From NCBI GenBank assembly GCA_003343805.1, contig QAKM01000072.1:1-14840 (forward strand): a stretch of DNA of 14,840 bases, in the 5' to 3' direction. Source of the DNA: Bacillota bacterium. GTDB taxonomy: Bacteria > Bacillota > Clostridia > Christensenellales > Borkfalkiaceae. The translations under genes were made by a program, and so were the position numbers. The notes beneath the pieces are model-generated. The model was given only the letters and a program-made list of their open reading frames with translations. It did not search any database and was not told where the DNA came from. This document shows, piece after piece, positions 1 through 7,141 of the stretch (position 1 is the stretch's first letter; every line of letters starts with the position of its first letter).

Positions 1-1425
1 GGGCGGCGCGTCGTCGGGCCCTAAAGGCGGTTCTTCGTCGGGGAAGTCCTGCGGCGCGGGCCTGCCGTACTGCGGCTCCTCGTCGGGCGCGCCCTGTGCA
101 TCTACGTCGACAAACTTGGTGCATTCGCCGATGAAGCGGAGCTGCACTCTGCCCGTCGAGCCGTTTCTGTGTTTGGCGATGATGAGTTCCGCCGCCCCCT
201 TGACGACCTCGTTCTTGGCAAGCTCTTCGGCGGTCGCCGTGACATCGGGGCGGCTGATGAAGAGGACGATATCGGCGTCCTGCTCGATGGCGCCCGATTC
301 ACGCAGGTCGGAAAGCTGCGGCTCCTTGGTCTGGATACGTCTGAGCTGCGAGAGCGCAATGACGGGAACGTCGAGCTCCTTTGCCATGATCTTGAGTTCG
401 CGCGTGATGCTTGCGATCTCCTGCTGGCGGTTCTCGCTGTTCTTTGCCTCGCCGCCCATGAGCTGGATATAGTCGATCATGATGAGATCGAGCCTGCCTT
501 CGCTGCTCTTCAAGCGGCGGCATTTGGAGAGGATCTCCGCAGGCGTGACGCGCGAAGAGTCGTCGATGAAGATCTTGCTCTTCTGCATCCTGTCGGATGC
601 GAGCATGAGCTTCTTCCAATCGGACTGCTGAAGTTTGCCCGAGAGCGCCTTCTCCATGCTCACATTCGCGTAGGCGCACATGAGGCGCTGCACGATCTGG
701 ATGCGCGGCATTTCGAGTGAGAATACCGCCGCGACGCCGTTCTTGTGCAGGCAGGCGTTTTCAACGATATTCATGGAAAGCGACGTCTTGCCCATGCCGG
801 GACGGGCGGCGAGCACGATGAGGTCAGACTTTTGCAGGCCGTTCGTGATGCGGTCGAAATGCTTGAATCCCGTCTCCACGCCGCGGAAGGCGTTGGGGTC
901 GGACTGGATGTTCTCGAACTTGCCCAGAACTTCCTGGATGGTCTCGCCGTCCTCCATACCGACGAGGGCATTGTTGTCCTCGCGCTTGGAGATGTCGTAG
1001 ACGGCCTTTTCCGCAAAGGAGATGGCGTCTCGCTCCTCCTCCCCCTTCATGCTGTTTTCGATGATGTCCTTCGCGGCGCGGATGAGCGCGCGGTTGACGG
1101 CATCGCGGCGCACGATGGTAAGATACTGCTTATAATTGGCGGCAGAGGGCGTGATCTGCGCAAGTTCCGTGATGTATTGGAGTCCGCCCGCCCGTTCGAG
1201 CTTTCCGTCGCGCTCCAACCGGTCGGTCAGCGTGACGACGTCGACGGGCACGCGGCCGCCGTAGACGGCGCGCATTGCATTCAGGATCTCGCGGTGAGAC
1301 TCCTGATAGAAATCCTCTTCGCGGAGCTGCTCCAAAAGTTCGGACTGGATCTCCTCATCGATGAGGATACAGCCGAGGAGCGCCGCCTCCGCGTCGAGAT
1401 TGTGGGGCATCTGATTGATCGCCAT
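1..1425 (-). CDS. dnaB: Replicative DNA helicase DnaB (3' end beyond window)
   Basis: Hexameric 5'-3' helicase that unwinds DNA at the replication fork and recruits primase. Seen: translating the minus strand from ATG at 1425 gives 475 codons with no stop up to base 1, so the gene is partial. The N-terminal domain begins MAINQMPHNLDAEAALLGCI and spans about residues 1-150. A linker leads to the RecA-like ATPase with Walker A ARPGMGKTS (207-215), Walker B LIMIDYIQLM (314-323), the DLRESG motif (373-378) and KHRNGSTG (419-426). After the usual family end near residue 440 there is an acidic, proline-rich tail with PDEEP-type repeats that runs off the window. The start lies 10 bases after the pepF stop, with only a weak GGA upstream, which suggests translational coupling. 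No inteins or frame breaks are seen in the visible part. The identification is secure. Confidence 0.97.
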   Translation of the reverse strand, partial: MAINQMPHNLDAEAALLGCILIDEEIQSELLEQLREEDFYQESHREILNAMRAVYGGRVPVDVVTLTDRLERDGKLERAGGLQYITELAQITPSAANYKQYLTIVRRDAVNRALIRAAKDIIENSMKGEEERDAISFAEKAVYDISKREDNNALVGMEDGETIQEVLGKFENIQSDPNAFRGVETGFKHFDRITNGLQKSDLIVLAARPGMGKTSLSMNIVENACLHKNGVAAVFSLEMPRIQIVQRLMCAYANVSMEKALSGKLQQSDWKKLMLASDRMQKSKIFIDDSSRVTPAEILSKCRRLKSSEGRLDLIMIDYIQLMGGEAKNSENRQQEIASITRELKIMAKELDVPVIALSQLRRIQTKEPQLSDLRESGAIEQDADIVLFISRPDVTATAEELAKNEVVKGAAELIIAKHRNGSTGRVQLRFIGECTKFVDVDAQGAPDEEPQYGRPAPQDFPDEEPPLGPDDAPP

Positions 1426-1435
1426 GATATTCCGC

Positions 1436-2626
1436 TCAGTCGATCATCGCCTCAAAGGAATTGAGGGCATCCTCAAATTCCTTCATGGCGGCAAGGAAGG
1501 TCTCTTCCTTAGTAAGGTCTGCGCCTGCACCCTTCAGGAGCGAGACGGGATCGGTGCTGCCGCCCCCCGAGAGGAAGGTGAAATATTTCTCGATGGCGGG
1601 AGCGCCCTCCGACAAGATCTTGTTGGCGATGCAGATGGCTGCCGTGATGCCCGTTGCATACTTGTAGACGTAGAACGCACGGTAGAAGTGCGGGATACGC
1701 GCCCATTCCGTCGCGATTTCGGGATCGTAGGTGACGGCGTCGCCGTAGTACTTCTTGTTGAGCCCGTCGTAGAGGGAGGAGAGATTGTCCTTGTTGAGGG
1801 GCTCGCCCGCCTCTGCCATCGCGTGCGCCTTCTCTTCAAATTCTGCGAACTGCGTCTGGCGGAAGAGCGTCGTTCGGATCATGTCCATGAAGTAGTTGAG
1901 AAGGTACTTCTTTAATGCCTTGTCCTCCGTCGTCTTGAGAAGGTACTTTAAGAGCAGCACTTCGTTGACGGTGCTGGCAACTTCTGCGACGAAGAGCGTA
2001 TAGTTTGACTTGGCATAGGGCTGGCGGCTGTTGGAGAAATAGCTGTGCAGCGCGTGGCCCATCTCATGCGCGATGGTAAAGACGTTGTGCGTCGTGGGCT
2101 GATAATTCAAAAGAACATAGGGATGGCATCCGTAGATGCCGATGGAATACGCGCCGCTGCGCTTGCCTTCCGTCTCACAGACGTCGATCCAGCGCTCGTC
2201 GCGTCCCCGTCTGAGGAGCGCATTGTACTCCTCTCCGAGGGGCGCAAGGCCCTTCAAGACGAGCTCGAACGCATCCTCGTAGGAAAGTCGCAGCTCGGCA
2301 TCCTCCACGAGCGAAGGATAGATATCATACATATGCATTTCGTCGTAGCCGAGCACACGCTTGCGGATGTGCATATAGCGGTGCATGATGGGCGTCGCGT
2401 CGTTGACGGCCTTGATGAGATTGCGGTAGACGCTCTCATCGACATCCTCGCCCAAAAGCGATTTCTGCAGGCAGCTTTCATAGCCGCGGACGTTCTTGTA
2501 GAAGATATCCTTCTTGATACTTCCGTAATACGTCGCTGCAAGCGTCCCGAGGATCTTGCCGTAGGCAGAATAGAAGAGACGGAATGCCTCGGCGCGCTTT
2601 TCGCGGTCCTTGCCGCTCATGATCAT
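1436..2626 (-). CDS. pepF: Oligoendopeptidase F, C-terminal catalytic fragment (frameshifted)
   Basis: C-terminal two thirds of an M3-family zinc metallopeptidase that cleaves short peptides in the cytoplasm. Seen: from the ATG at 2626 there are 396 residues. The zinc site HEMGH is at residues 187-191 (bases 2068-2054), and the third-ligand region FVAEVASTVNE follows. The substrate-side motif around GIYGCHPYVLLNY is just upstream. The reading frame is open upstream of 2626 to about 2707, where it joins the N-terminal fragment if one base is restored. Together they would make a 590-residue protein, close to the usual length of about 600. The ATG at 2626 overlaps the stop of the N-terminal fragment as ATGA but has no visible ribosome binding site, so it is probably an internal Met and not a true start. 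Either a decayed gene or a sequencing error; see the frameshift entry. Confidence 0.93.
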   Translation of the reverse strand: MIMSGKDREKRAEAFRLFYSAYGKILGTLAATYYGSIKKDIFYKNVRGYESCLQKSLLGEDVDESVYRNLIKAVNDATPIMHRYMHIRKRVLGYDEMHMYDIYPSLVEDAELRLSYEDAFELVLKGLAPLGEEYNALLRRGRDERWIDVCETEGKRSGAYSIGIYGCHPYVLLNYQPTTHNVFTIAHEMGHALHSYFSNSRQPYAKSNYTLFVAEVASTVNEVLLLKYLLKTTEDKALKKYLLNYFMDMIRTTLFRQTQFAEFEEKAHAMAEAGEPLNKDNLSSLYDGLNKKYYGDAVTYDPEIATEWARIPHFYRAFYVYKYATGITAAICIANKILSEGAPAIEKYFTFLSGGGSTDPVSLLKGAGADLTKEETFLAAMKEFEDALNSFEAMID

Positions 2627-3207
2627 GGAGTAAAGCCCGTTGGTGATCGTCTGCTTCTTGCCCTCATATTCGATCTCGGGCGCGTTGAGCTCGGCATTGT
2701 CGAGCAGCCGAACACGTCGTTTGCAACGGACATGGGCTCGGACGTCTGCGCAAGGATGCGCTCCTCCGCCTCGGAAAGGATATACTTTTTTTCTGCGATC
2801 AGACGGGTGAGCATATAGTCGTAGTCCTTGAGGCGCTCATCGGCCGCAAAGGCACGGAGCGTCTCTTCGGGGAGCGCGGTGAGTTCGGGCGTCACAAAGG
2901 AAGTCTCCATCGAGAACTTCGTCAGAACGCCCATCATCTTGCCCATGTACCCCATGTACTTGGTGTTGCCGACGTCCTCGTCGTGCTTTAAGAAGGCATA
3001 GAGATAGACGCGCATGGCCTCGACGGAGAGTGCCTCCTCCGCTTCAAAATAGGCAACGAGATTTTCCACGGTGTTGAGCGTACCGCGGTACTTTGCAAAG
3101 TCCATCTTGGGCGCGAGCGCCTGGAAGGCAACTTCCCATGCCTCATCGGACGGGAAAATATCTTCCACCGCCCACTTATATTTTTGTTCTACTTCCGTTC
3201 GTTTCAT
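2623..3207 (-). CDS. pepF: Oligoendopeptidase F, N-terminal fragment (frameshifted)
   Basis: N-terminal helical part of PepF, starting MKRTEVEQKYKWAVEDIFPS, a typical opening for the family. The ATG at 3207 follows a strong GGAGGA site. Residues 1 to about 166 (up to ..VANDVFG) match the expected frame. The last 28 residues are arginine- and serine-rich and unlike PepF, because the frame has slipped; they end at a TGA at 2625-2623. This part carries no catalytic residues. The gene lies 50 bases after the UPF0210 stop, the widest gap in the array, in which I see no convincing promoter. Known for the family: substrate peptides are enclosed between the N- and C-terminal helical domains, so the fragment alone should be inactive. 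Confidence 0.9.
   Translation of the reverse strand: MKRTEVEQKYKWAVEDIFPSDEAWEVAFQALAPKMDFAKYRGTLNTVENLVAYFEAEEALSVEAMRVYLYAFLKHDEDVGNTKYMGYMGKMMGVLTKFSMETSFVTPELTALPEETLRAFAADERLKDYDYMLTRLIAEKKYILSEAEERILAQTSEPMSVANDVFGCSTMPSSTRPRSNMRARSRRSPTGFTP
2704..2713 (-). other. Single-base deletion (frameshift) in pepF
   Basis: Plus-strand bases here read GCAGCCGAAC (2704-2713). Restoring one G next to 2707 (GCAGGCCGAAC) changes the minus-strand reading from ..VFGCSTMPSS.. to ..VFGLLDNAELNAPEIEY.., which is the normal PepF sequence at this point. It joins the two open frames into 590 residues with one stop at 1436. The position is narrow because the family-like sequence changes frame within about three codons. 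Confidence 0.85.
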
Positions 3208-3257
3208 AAAATTCCTCCATGTGATGGTTGTCTGTGATCAGAGCGGCTGCAAAGCGC

Positions 3258-4613
3258 TCAGTTCTTAAAGCTGTGGATGGGCGCCGGGATGAGCCCCCCG
3301 CGGGAGACGAACTTCTCCGCAGAACCCGTATGAACGGGCATGACGGGAGCGCGCCCCAAAAGGCCGCCGAAGCTCACCTCATCCCCCACCTTCTTGCCGT
3401 AAGCGGGGATGATGCGCACCGCCGTCGTCTTGTTGTTGATCATGCCGATCGCGGCTTCATCCGCGATAATGGCGGAGATGGTCGACGCAGGCGTATCGCC
3501 GGGGATGGCGATCATGTCGAGCCCTACCGAGCAGACGCAGGTCATCGCCTCTAACTTGTCGAGCGAGATCTTACCGGCCTGCGCCGATTCGATCATGCCG
3601 ATATCCTCCGAAACGGGAATGAACGCACCCGAAAGCCCGCCCACGCGCGAGGAAGCCATGACGCCGCCCTTCTTGACTGCGTCGTTGAGCATTGCAAGCG
3701 CTGCCGTCGTGCCGTGACAGCCGACAACTTCGAGGCCGAGCTCCTCCAAGATATGCGCAACGGAATCTCCCCGTGCGGGGGTGGGCGCGAGCGAGAGATC
3801 GACAATGCCGAAACGGGCGTTGAGGCGCTTGCTCGCCTCCCGGGCGATGAGCTGACCCGCGCGCGTGATCTTGAATGCCGTGCGTTTGATGGTCTCCGCG
3901 GCATCCGTGAGGTCGGCGTCCGGCACAAACTTCAAGGCGTGCTGGACGACGCCGGGGCCCGAAATGCCCACGTTGATGACGGTATCCGCCTCTCCCGTGC
4001 CGTGGAAGGCACCTGCCATGAAGGGGTTGTCCTCCACCGCGTTGCAGAACACGACGAGCTTCGCGCAGCCCAAAGAGTCGTTATCTTTGGTGAGAAAAGC
4101 GGTATCGAGGAAGATCTGCCCCATCGTGCGGACGGCATCCATGTTGATGCCCGAGCGCGAGGAACCGACGTTGACGGAGGAGCAGAGCCGCTCCGTCGTA
4201 GCGAGCACGTCGGGGATGCTCTTTAAGAATACTTCCTCGTAGTCGGCCGTGCCCTTCTGCACGAGCGCGGAATAGCCGCCCAAAAAGTCGATGCCGAGCT
4301 CCTTTGCGGCACGGTCAAGTGCGCGCCCGACAAGAGCGCTCTTTTCGGGGAAAGCCGCCGTGACGAGCGAGACGGGCGTCACGGAGACACGCTTGTTGAC
4401 GATGGGAATGCCGTATTCCAGGGAGAGCTCCTCCGCCGTGGGAACAAGCTTTTCCGCCTTCTTCATGACGCGGTCGTAGACGGCCTGCGCCGTCTCCTCC
4501 GCGCTCCCGCGGATGCAGGAGAGAAGGGAGATGCCCATCGTCACCGTGCGGATGTCGAGGTGCTCCTTTTCGACCATGTCGATGGTTTCAATGACGTCGA
4601 ATTTGCTGAACAT
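3258..4613 (-). CDS. UPF0210 (PFL-like) family protein
   Basis: Conserved protein of 451 residues, the usual length for UPF0210 (formerly DUF711). The family is related in fold to pyruvate formate-lyase and anaerobic ribonucleotide reductase, but its function is unknown. Seen: family blocks [14 protein letters not shown] (68-81), [13 protein letters not shown] (148-160), [20 protein letters not shown] (191-210) and GISGPGVV (216-223), and the typical end PAPIHSFKN. There is no glycyl-radical motif (RVxGY/F) near the C-terminus, so radical chemistry of the PFL type is not indicated. The start at 4613 has a GAGGAG site five bases upstream and lies nine bases after the ACT gene. The ACT (UPF0237)-UPF0210 order is a widely conserved gene pair, implying that the small ACT protein senses a ligand for this one. 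Family call firm; biochemical role unknown. Confidence 0.95.
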   Translation of the reverse strand: MFSKFDVIETIDMVEKEHLDIRTVTMGISLLSCIRGSAEETAQAVYDRVMKKAEKLVPTAEELSLEYGIPIVNKRVSVTPVSLVTAAFPEKSALVGRALDRAAKELGIDFLGGYSALVQKGTADYEEVFLKSIPDVLATTERLCSSVNVGSSRSGINMDAVRTMGQIFLDTAFLTKDNDSLGCAKLVVFCNAVEDNPFMAGAFHGTGEADTVINVGISGPGVVQHALKFVPDADLTDAAETIKRTAFKITRAGQLIAREASKRLNARFGIVDLSLAPTPARGDSVAHILEELGLEVVGCHGTTAALAMLNDAVKKGGVMASSRVGGLSGAFIPVSEDIGMIESAQAGKISLDKLEAMTCVCSVGLDMIAIPGDTPASTISAIIADEAAIGMINNKTTAVRIIPAYGKKVGDEVSFGGLLGRAPVMPVHTGSAEKFVSRGGLIPAPIHSFKN

Positions 4614-4622
4614 GACCGCTCC

Positions 4623-4892
4623 TCAGATGTTGTGCATGGCGTTGAAGATGTCCTCATGCTGGATCCGGACGCTCATGCCTATCTCCTTGCCCATCTCTTC
4701 GAGGGCTGCGGCGAGCGAAACAAAGTTCTCGCTTGCCTCCGAGGTGTCCACCATCATGATCATGGCAAACTGTTCGCCGAGGATGGTCTGCGAAATATCC
4801 TCGATGTTGATGTTGCGTTCATACAGGAAGCCGCTCACCTTGGCAATGATGCCGCGGCGGTCGGTCCCCGTGACCGTTACAACTGCACGCAT
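4623..4892 (-). CDS. ACT domain protein, UPF0237 family
   Basis: Small stand-alone ACT domain of 89 residues, likely a dimeric sensor of an amino acid or related metabolite. Seen: an alternating beta-alpha-beta pattern with MRAVVTVTGTDRRGIIAKVS (1-20), whose glycine-rich first turn is where ACT domains usually bind ligand, followed by a helix and NINIEDISQTI. Length and sequence match UPF0237, which sits next to UPF0210 in many Firmicutes. The start at 4892 directly abuts the stop of the membrane protein gene (TAA then ATG with no base between). An AAGGAGA site lies inside that gene's end, so translation is probably coupled. The ligand is not known from sequence. Confidence 0.95.
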   Translation of the reverse strand: MRAVVTVTGTDRRGIIAKVSGFLYERNINIEDISQTILGEQFAMIMMVDTSEASENFVSLAAALEEMGKEIGMSVRIQHEDIFNAMHNI

Positions 4893-5465
4893 TTATACTT
4901 CTCCTTGTTGTGTGGTTTGTTGCTGTATCACTGTTTCGCCCTCTGTTTCGTGCGGAGTCAGGATCTCGTACTCAAGCAGAAGATTGCCCTGCGTGACGAG
5001 CTTGACCATGTCGCCCGCGCGGAAGGGCGGGAACTCCTTCTCCCCGTCCACATAGATATGGCGGTACATGATCTCATCCCGTTTGATGTTCTTGACGCCG
5101 AACACGGCGACGTTGACATCCACGCCGTCGCGCGTCGTCCAGTCCTCGATGTCCACAAAGGGAAGGACGGCGCTCTCCTTGAGCCCCTCCGAGAAGAATC
5201 GGAGCATCTTGCAGTAGCTTCGCACCCTCTTCAGGCAGATCCCGACATACGGGAAGCAGAAGATGAGATAGAGCGCCATGAGGACGCTCGTCACCGCAAC
5301 GATGATGTTTCCACGCTCGTCGTGATACGGCAGCCTCAGATACAGGATGACGCACGCCAGAAAGCCCGCGGCGACAACGCCCGTGACGATCCAGAAGATG
5401 AGAAAGAGTTTTCGTTTTTGCTTGACCGCATCCAGAAGATCGCGGTCGGAATACAGTCTGATCAT
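4893..5465 (-). CDS. Membrane protein with two transmembrane helices, unknown family
   Basis: Protein of 190 residues that I do not recognise. The start MIRLYSDRDL at 5465 is preferred to an upstream Met at 5555, because it has a GGAG site, lies one base after the degV stop, and the upstream extension only shadows degV. Seen: a short charged N-terminus, a hydrophobic segment at about 19-43, a short loop with charged residues (48-52), a second hydrophobic segment at about 54-77, then a soluble, beta-rich C-terminal domain (about 85-170). It ends in a glutamine/threonine-rich tail (QQQTTQQGEV). Inference: both ends face the cytoplasm, with the C-terminal domain as the working part. It sits between degV and the ACT gene with almost no spacing. 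Function unknown. Confidence 0.85.
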   Translation of the reverse strand: MIRLYSDRDLLDAVKQKRKLFLIFWIVTGVVAAGFLACVILYLRLPYHDERGNIIVAVTSVLMALYLIFCFPYVGICLKRVRSYCKMLRFFSEGLKESAVLPFVDIEDWTTRDGVDVNVAVFGVKNIKRDEIMYRHIYVDGEKEFPPFRAGDMVKLVTQGNLLLEYEILTPHETEGETVIQQQTTQQGEV

Positions 5466-5466
5466 A

Positions 5467-6309
5467 TTACTCCGTGATGAACAGCACGCCGAGCGTATTG
5501 CGCCCGCAGTGCCCCGTGATGACGGAACCCGCCACCGTCTCCAGGACTTCGTCAAAGGTAAAGAGTTCCTTTACCTTTTGGCGCGCGACGTCGATGACGC
5601 TCTCATCGGCATAGCTGTGCGTGATGAAACAGCGGGTTTTGTCGTAATTGGGATACATTCTTGCAAGGTCGTCGATGTAGGAGGCGATGCACTTTTCTAT
5701 GCTGCCCCGGAGCTTCTTATCGGCGACGAGCTGGCCTTCCTTCATCTCGATCATGGGATGGATCTTGAGGAGATTTGCGCCGTACATCGTCATGCGGGAG
5801 CAGCGGCCGCCCTTGTAGAGATAGTCGAGCCGGTCCGGAACGAAGGAGGTGTTCACCTTGGGCGCCACAGCCTTGGTGACTTCGACGATCTCCTCCGCAC
5901 TCTTTCCCGCATCGCGGAGATCGCACGCCTTCATGACGACGAGGCCCTGCCCCGTGGAAAGCCCCATCGAATCGACGACGAACACCTTGCCCGGAAAGGC
6001 TTTGGCCGCTTCCACCGCATAGTGGTGTGCAGAGGACGCCTTGACGGAAATATTGTAGTGGATGACCGTCTTGCCAGCCTCGACGTAAGGGCGGAAGAAG
6101 TCCTCGTAATCGGCAATGCTCGGGGTAGACGTCTTGGGGAGCTCCCCCGTCTTTTCCACATAGGCAAAGATGTCCTGCGGGGTGATGTCCACGCCGTCGC
6201 GGTAGGTCGTGCCGCCGAGAATGACGCAGAGCGGCGCAATGCCGATGCCGCGCTTTGCAATGCTTTCGCCGAGATCGCAGGTGCTGTCCGCCGTGATCTG
6301 AATGTTCAT
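5467..6309 (-). CDS. DegV family fatty-acid-binding protein
   Basis: DegV proteins bind a fatty acid; in Firmicutes several (FakB) present it to the kinase FakA. Seen: 280 residues, the standard family length, from ATG at 6309 with a GGAGGA site. A longer open frame reaching 6618 only overlaps lepB. The N-terminal motif is ITADSTCDLGESIAKRGI (residues 5-22), then TSTPS (60-64), then DSMGLSTGQGLVV (113-125), all characteristic blocks. The helix start that usually reads SSKLSGTYQ reads SVKASSAHH here, so the lipid-contacting SGT is altered to SSA. No FakA gene is nearby, so a FakB role is possible but unproved. The gene follows lepB by 26 bases and is tightly joined to the membrane protein gene downstream. 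Confidence 0.94.
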   Translation of the reverse strand: MNIQITADSTCDLGESIAKRGIGIAPLCVILGGTTYRDGVDITPQDIFAYVEKTGELPKTSTPSIADYEDFFRPYVEAGKTVIHYNISVKASSAHHYAVEAAKAFPGKVFVVDSMGLSTGQGLVVMKACDLRDAGKSAEEIVEVTKAVAPKVNTSFVPDRLDYLYKGGRCSRMTMYGANLLKIHPMIEMKEGQLVADKKLRGSIEKCIASYIDDLARMYPNYDKTRCFITHSYADESVIDVARQKVKELFTFDEVLETVAGSVITGHCGRNTLGVLFITE

Positions 6310-6335
6310 AGTTTCCTCCGTATCTTTGTAAATGT

Positions 6336-6950
6336 TCACACGCTGCCGAAGTGCCAGAAATGCACCCAGCCCGTGATGAAATCCTTGTGTTGGAGCGCGA
6401 AATCGGGAACCACGCCCACGACATCGCCAAGCGGCAGGCATCCGACGTAACGGGAATCCTTGCTGTCGGAACGGTTGTCGCCGAGGAAGAACATCTCCCC
6501 CTCTCCCACCGCAACGGCAGAAAAGTCCCCCGTCTGCCCTGTGGTATAGTCCTCCCGCAGGACGAAAAAACGTTCCTCGCCCGCCTGCTTCAAATAGACG
6601 GTGCCGTTTTCCGAGCACACCACATCCCCCTCGAGGGCAATGACGCGCTTGATGATGTAGCGCTCCTCCCCCGGGTCGCGCTGAAAGAGATCGGGGTGAC
6701 CGGTAACGTCGATGACGACGATATCGCCGCGTTCCGGCATGGCCCCCTTTTCTATATAGATGGCATCGCCGCTGAAGAGCGTATCCTCCATCGATCTGCC
6801 GTCTACGATAATGAGGCGGTAGGTGAGCGAAAACCAGAGATCGGCGCAGAGAATGACGGCGAGCAGCGCAAGGACGACCGCCAGGATGACGGACGAAGTG
6901 CGGCTCGCGCGGTCGGATGATGCGCGGAGCATCGGGGGGCGTTTTGCCAT
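6336..6950 (-). CDS. lepB: Signal peptidase I
   Basis: Membrane serine protease that removes signal peptides from exported proteins. Seen: 204 residues from ATG at 6950, a basic N-terminus, one transmembrane helix (about 19-41), then box B GRSMEDTL with the catalytic Ser53. Box D RYIIKRVIALEGD holds the general base Lys101, and box E is GDNRSDSKDSR (157-167). The size and single helix fit the short Gram-positive type (SipS-like). The start codon overlaps the upstream stop by one base (TAATG) and has an AAGGAGG site four bases upstream; the longer frame to 7034 is not needed. The cytoplasmic leader is rich in Arg and Ser. All catalytic features are present, so it should be active. Confidence 0.97.
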   Translation of the reverse strand: MAKRPPMLRASSDRASRTSSVILAVVLALLAVILCADLWFSLTYRLIIVDGRSMEDTLFSGDAIYIEKGAMPERGDIVVIDVTGHPDLFQRDPGEERYIIKRVIALEGDVVCSENGTVYLKQAGEERFFVLREDYTTGQTGDFSAVAVGEGEMFFLGDNRSDSKDSRYVGCLPLGDVVGVVPDFALQHKDFITGWVHFWHFGSV

Positions 6951-7141
6951 TATTCCTCCTTGGGAAAGACGCGGCGGACCCGGCGCTTGAGATCGTCCGG
7001 GGCGAGCATGATCACTCTGCCGCAGGTGAGACATTTGATCTTATAGTCGGCGCCCGTGCGCACGACCTCCCACCTCGTTCCGCCGCAGGGATGCGGCTTC
7101 TTGGTCTCGACGACATCGCCGATGGAAAAGATCAGAGCCAT
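6950..7141 (-). CDS. DUF951 small zinc-ribbon-like protein
   Basis: Protein of 63 residues matching DUF951, a small conserved Firmicutes family of unknown function. Seen: [20 protein letters not shown] followed by [12 protein letters not shown] and a basic C-terminus. His17, Cys19, Cys37 and Cys40 could form a metal site (inference), though only one CxxC is present. The start at 7141 lies inside the end of the upstream gene (10-base overlap, TTATGGCTCTGA) and has no ribosome binding site, so translation is probably coupled to the upstream gene. A longer frame to 7267 is rejected because its first 42 residues are only the shadow of the upstream gene and the family starts here. Confidence 0.92.
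   Translation of the reverse strand: MALIFSIGDVVETKKPHPCGGTRWEVVRTGADYKIKCLTCGRVIMLAPDDLKRRVRRVFPKEE

Noticed and set aside
3240..3258. Short inverted repeat (GAGCG..CGCTC) between the UPF0210 and pepF genes
   Set aside because: The stem is five bases with no T tract after it on the transcribed strand, so it is not a credible terminator.
4560..5477. Plus-strand open frame of 305 codons
   Set aside because: It runs antisense across the ACT gene and the membrane protein gene; its Asp/His/Val-rich translation is typical of shadows here.
5347..6450. Plus-strand open frame of 367 codons
   Set aside because: It crosses degV and the ends of its neighbours in antisense and shows no domain.
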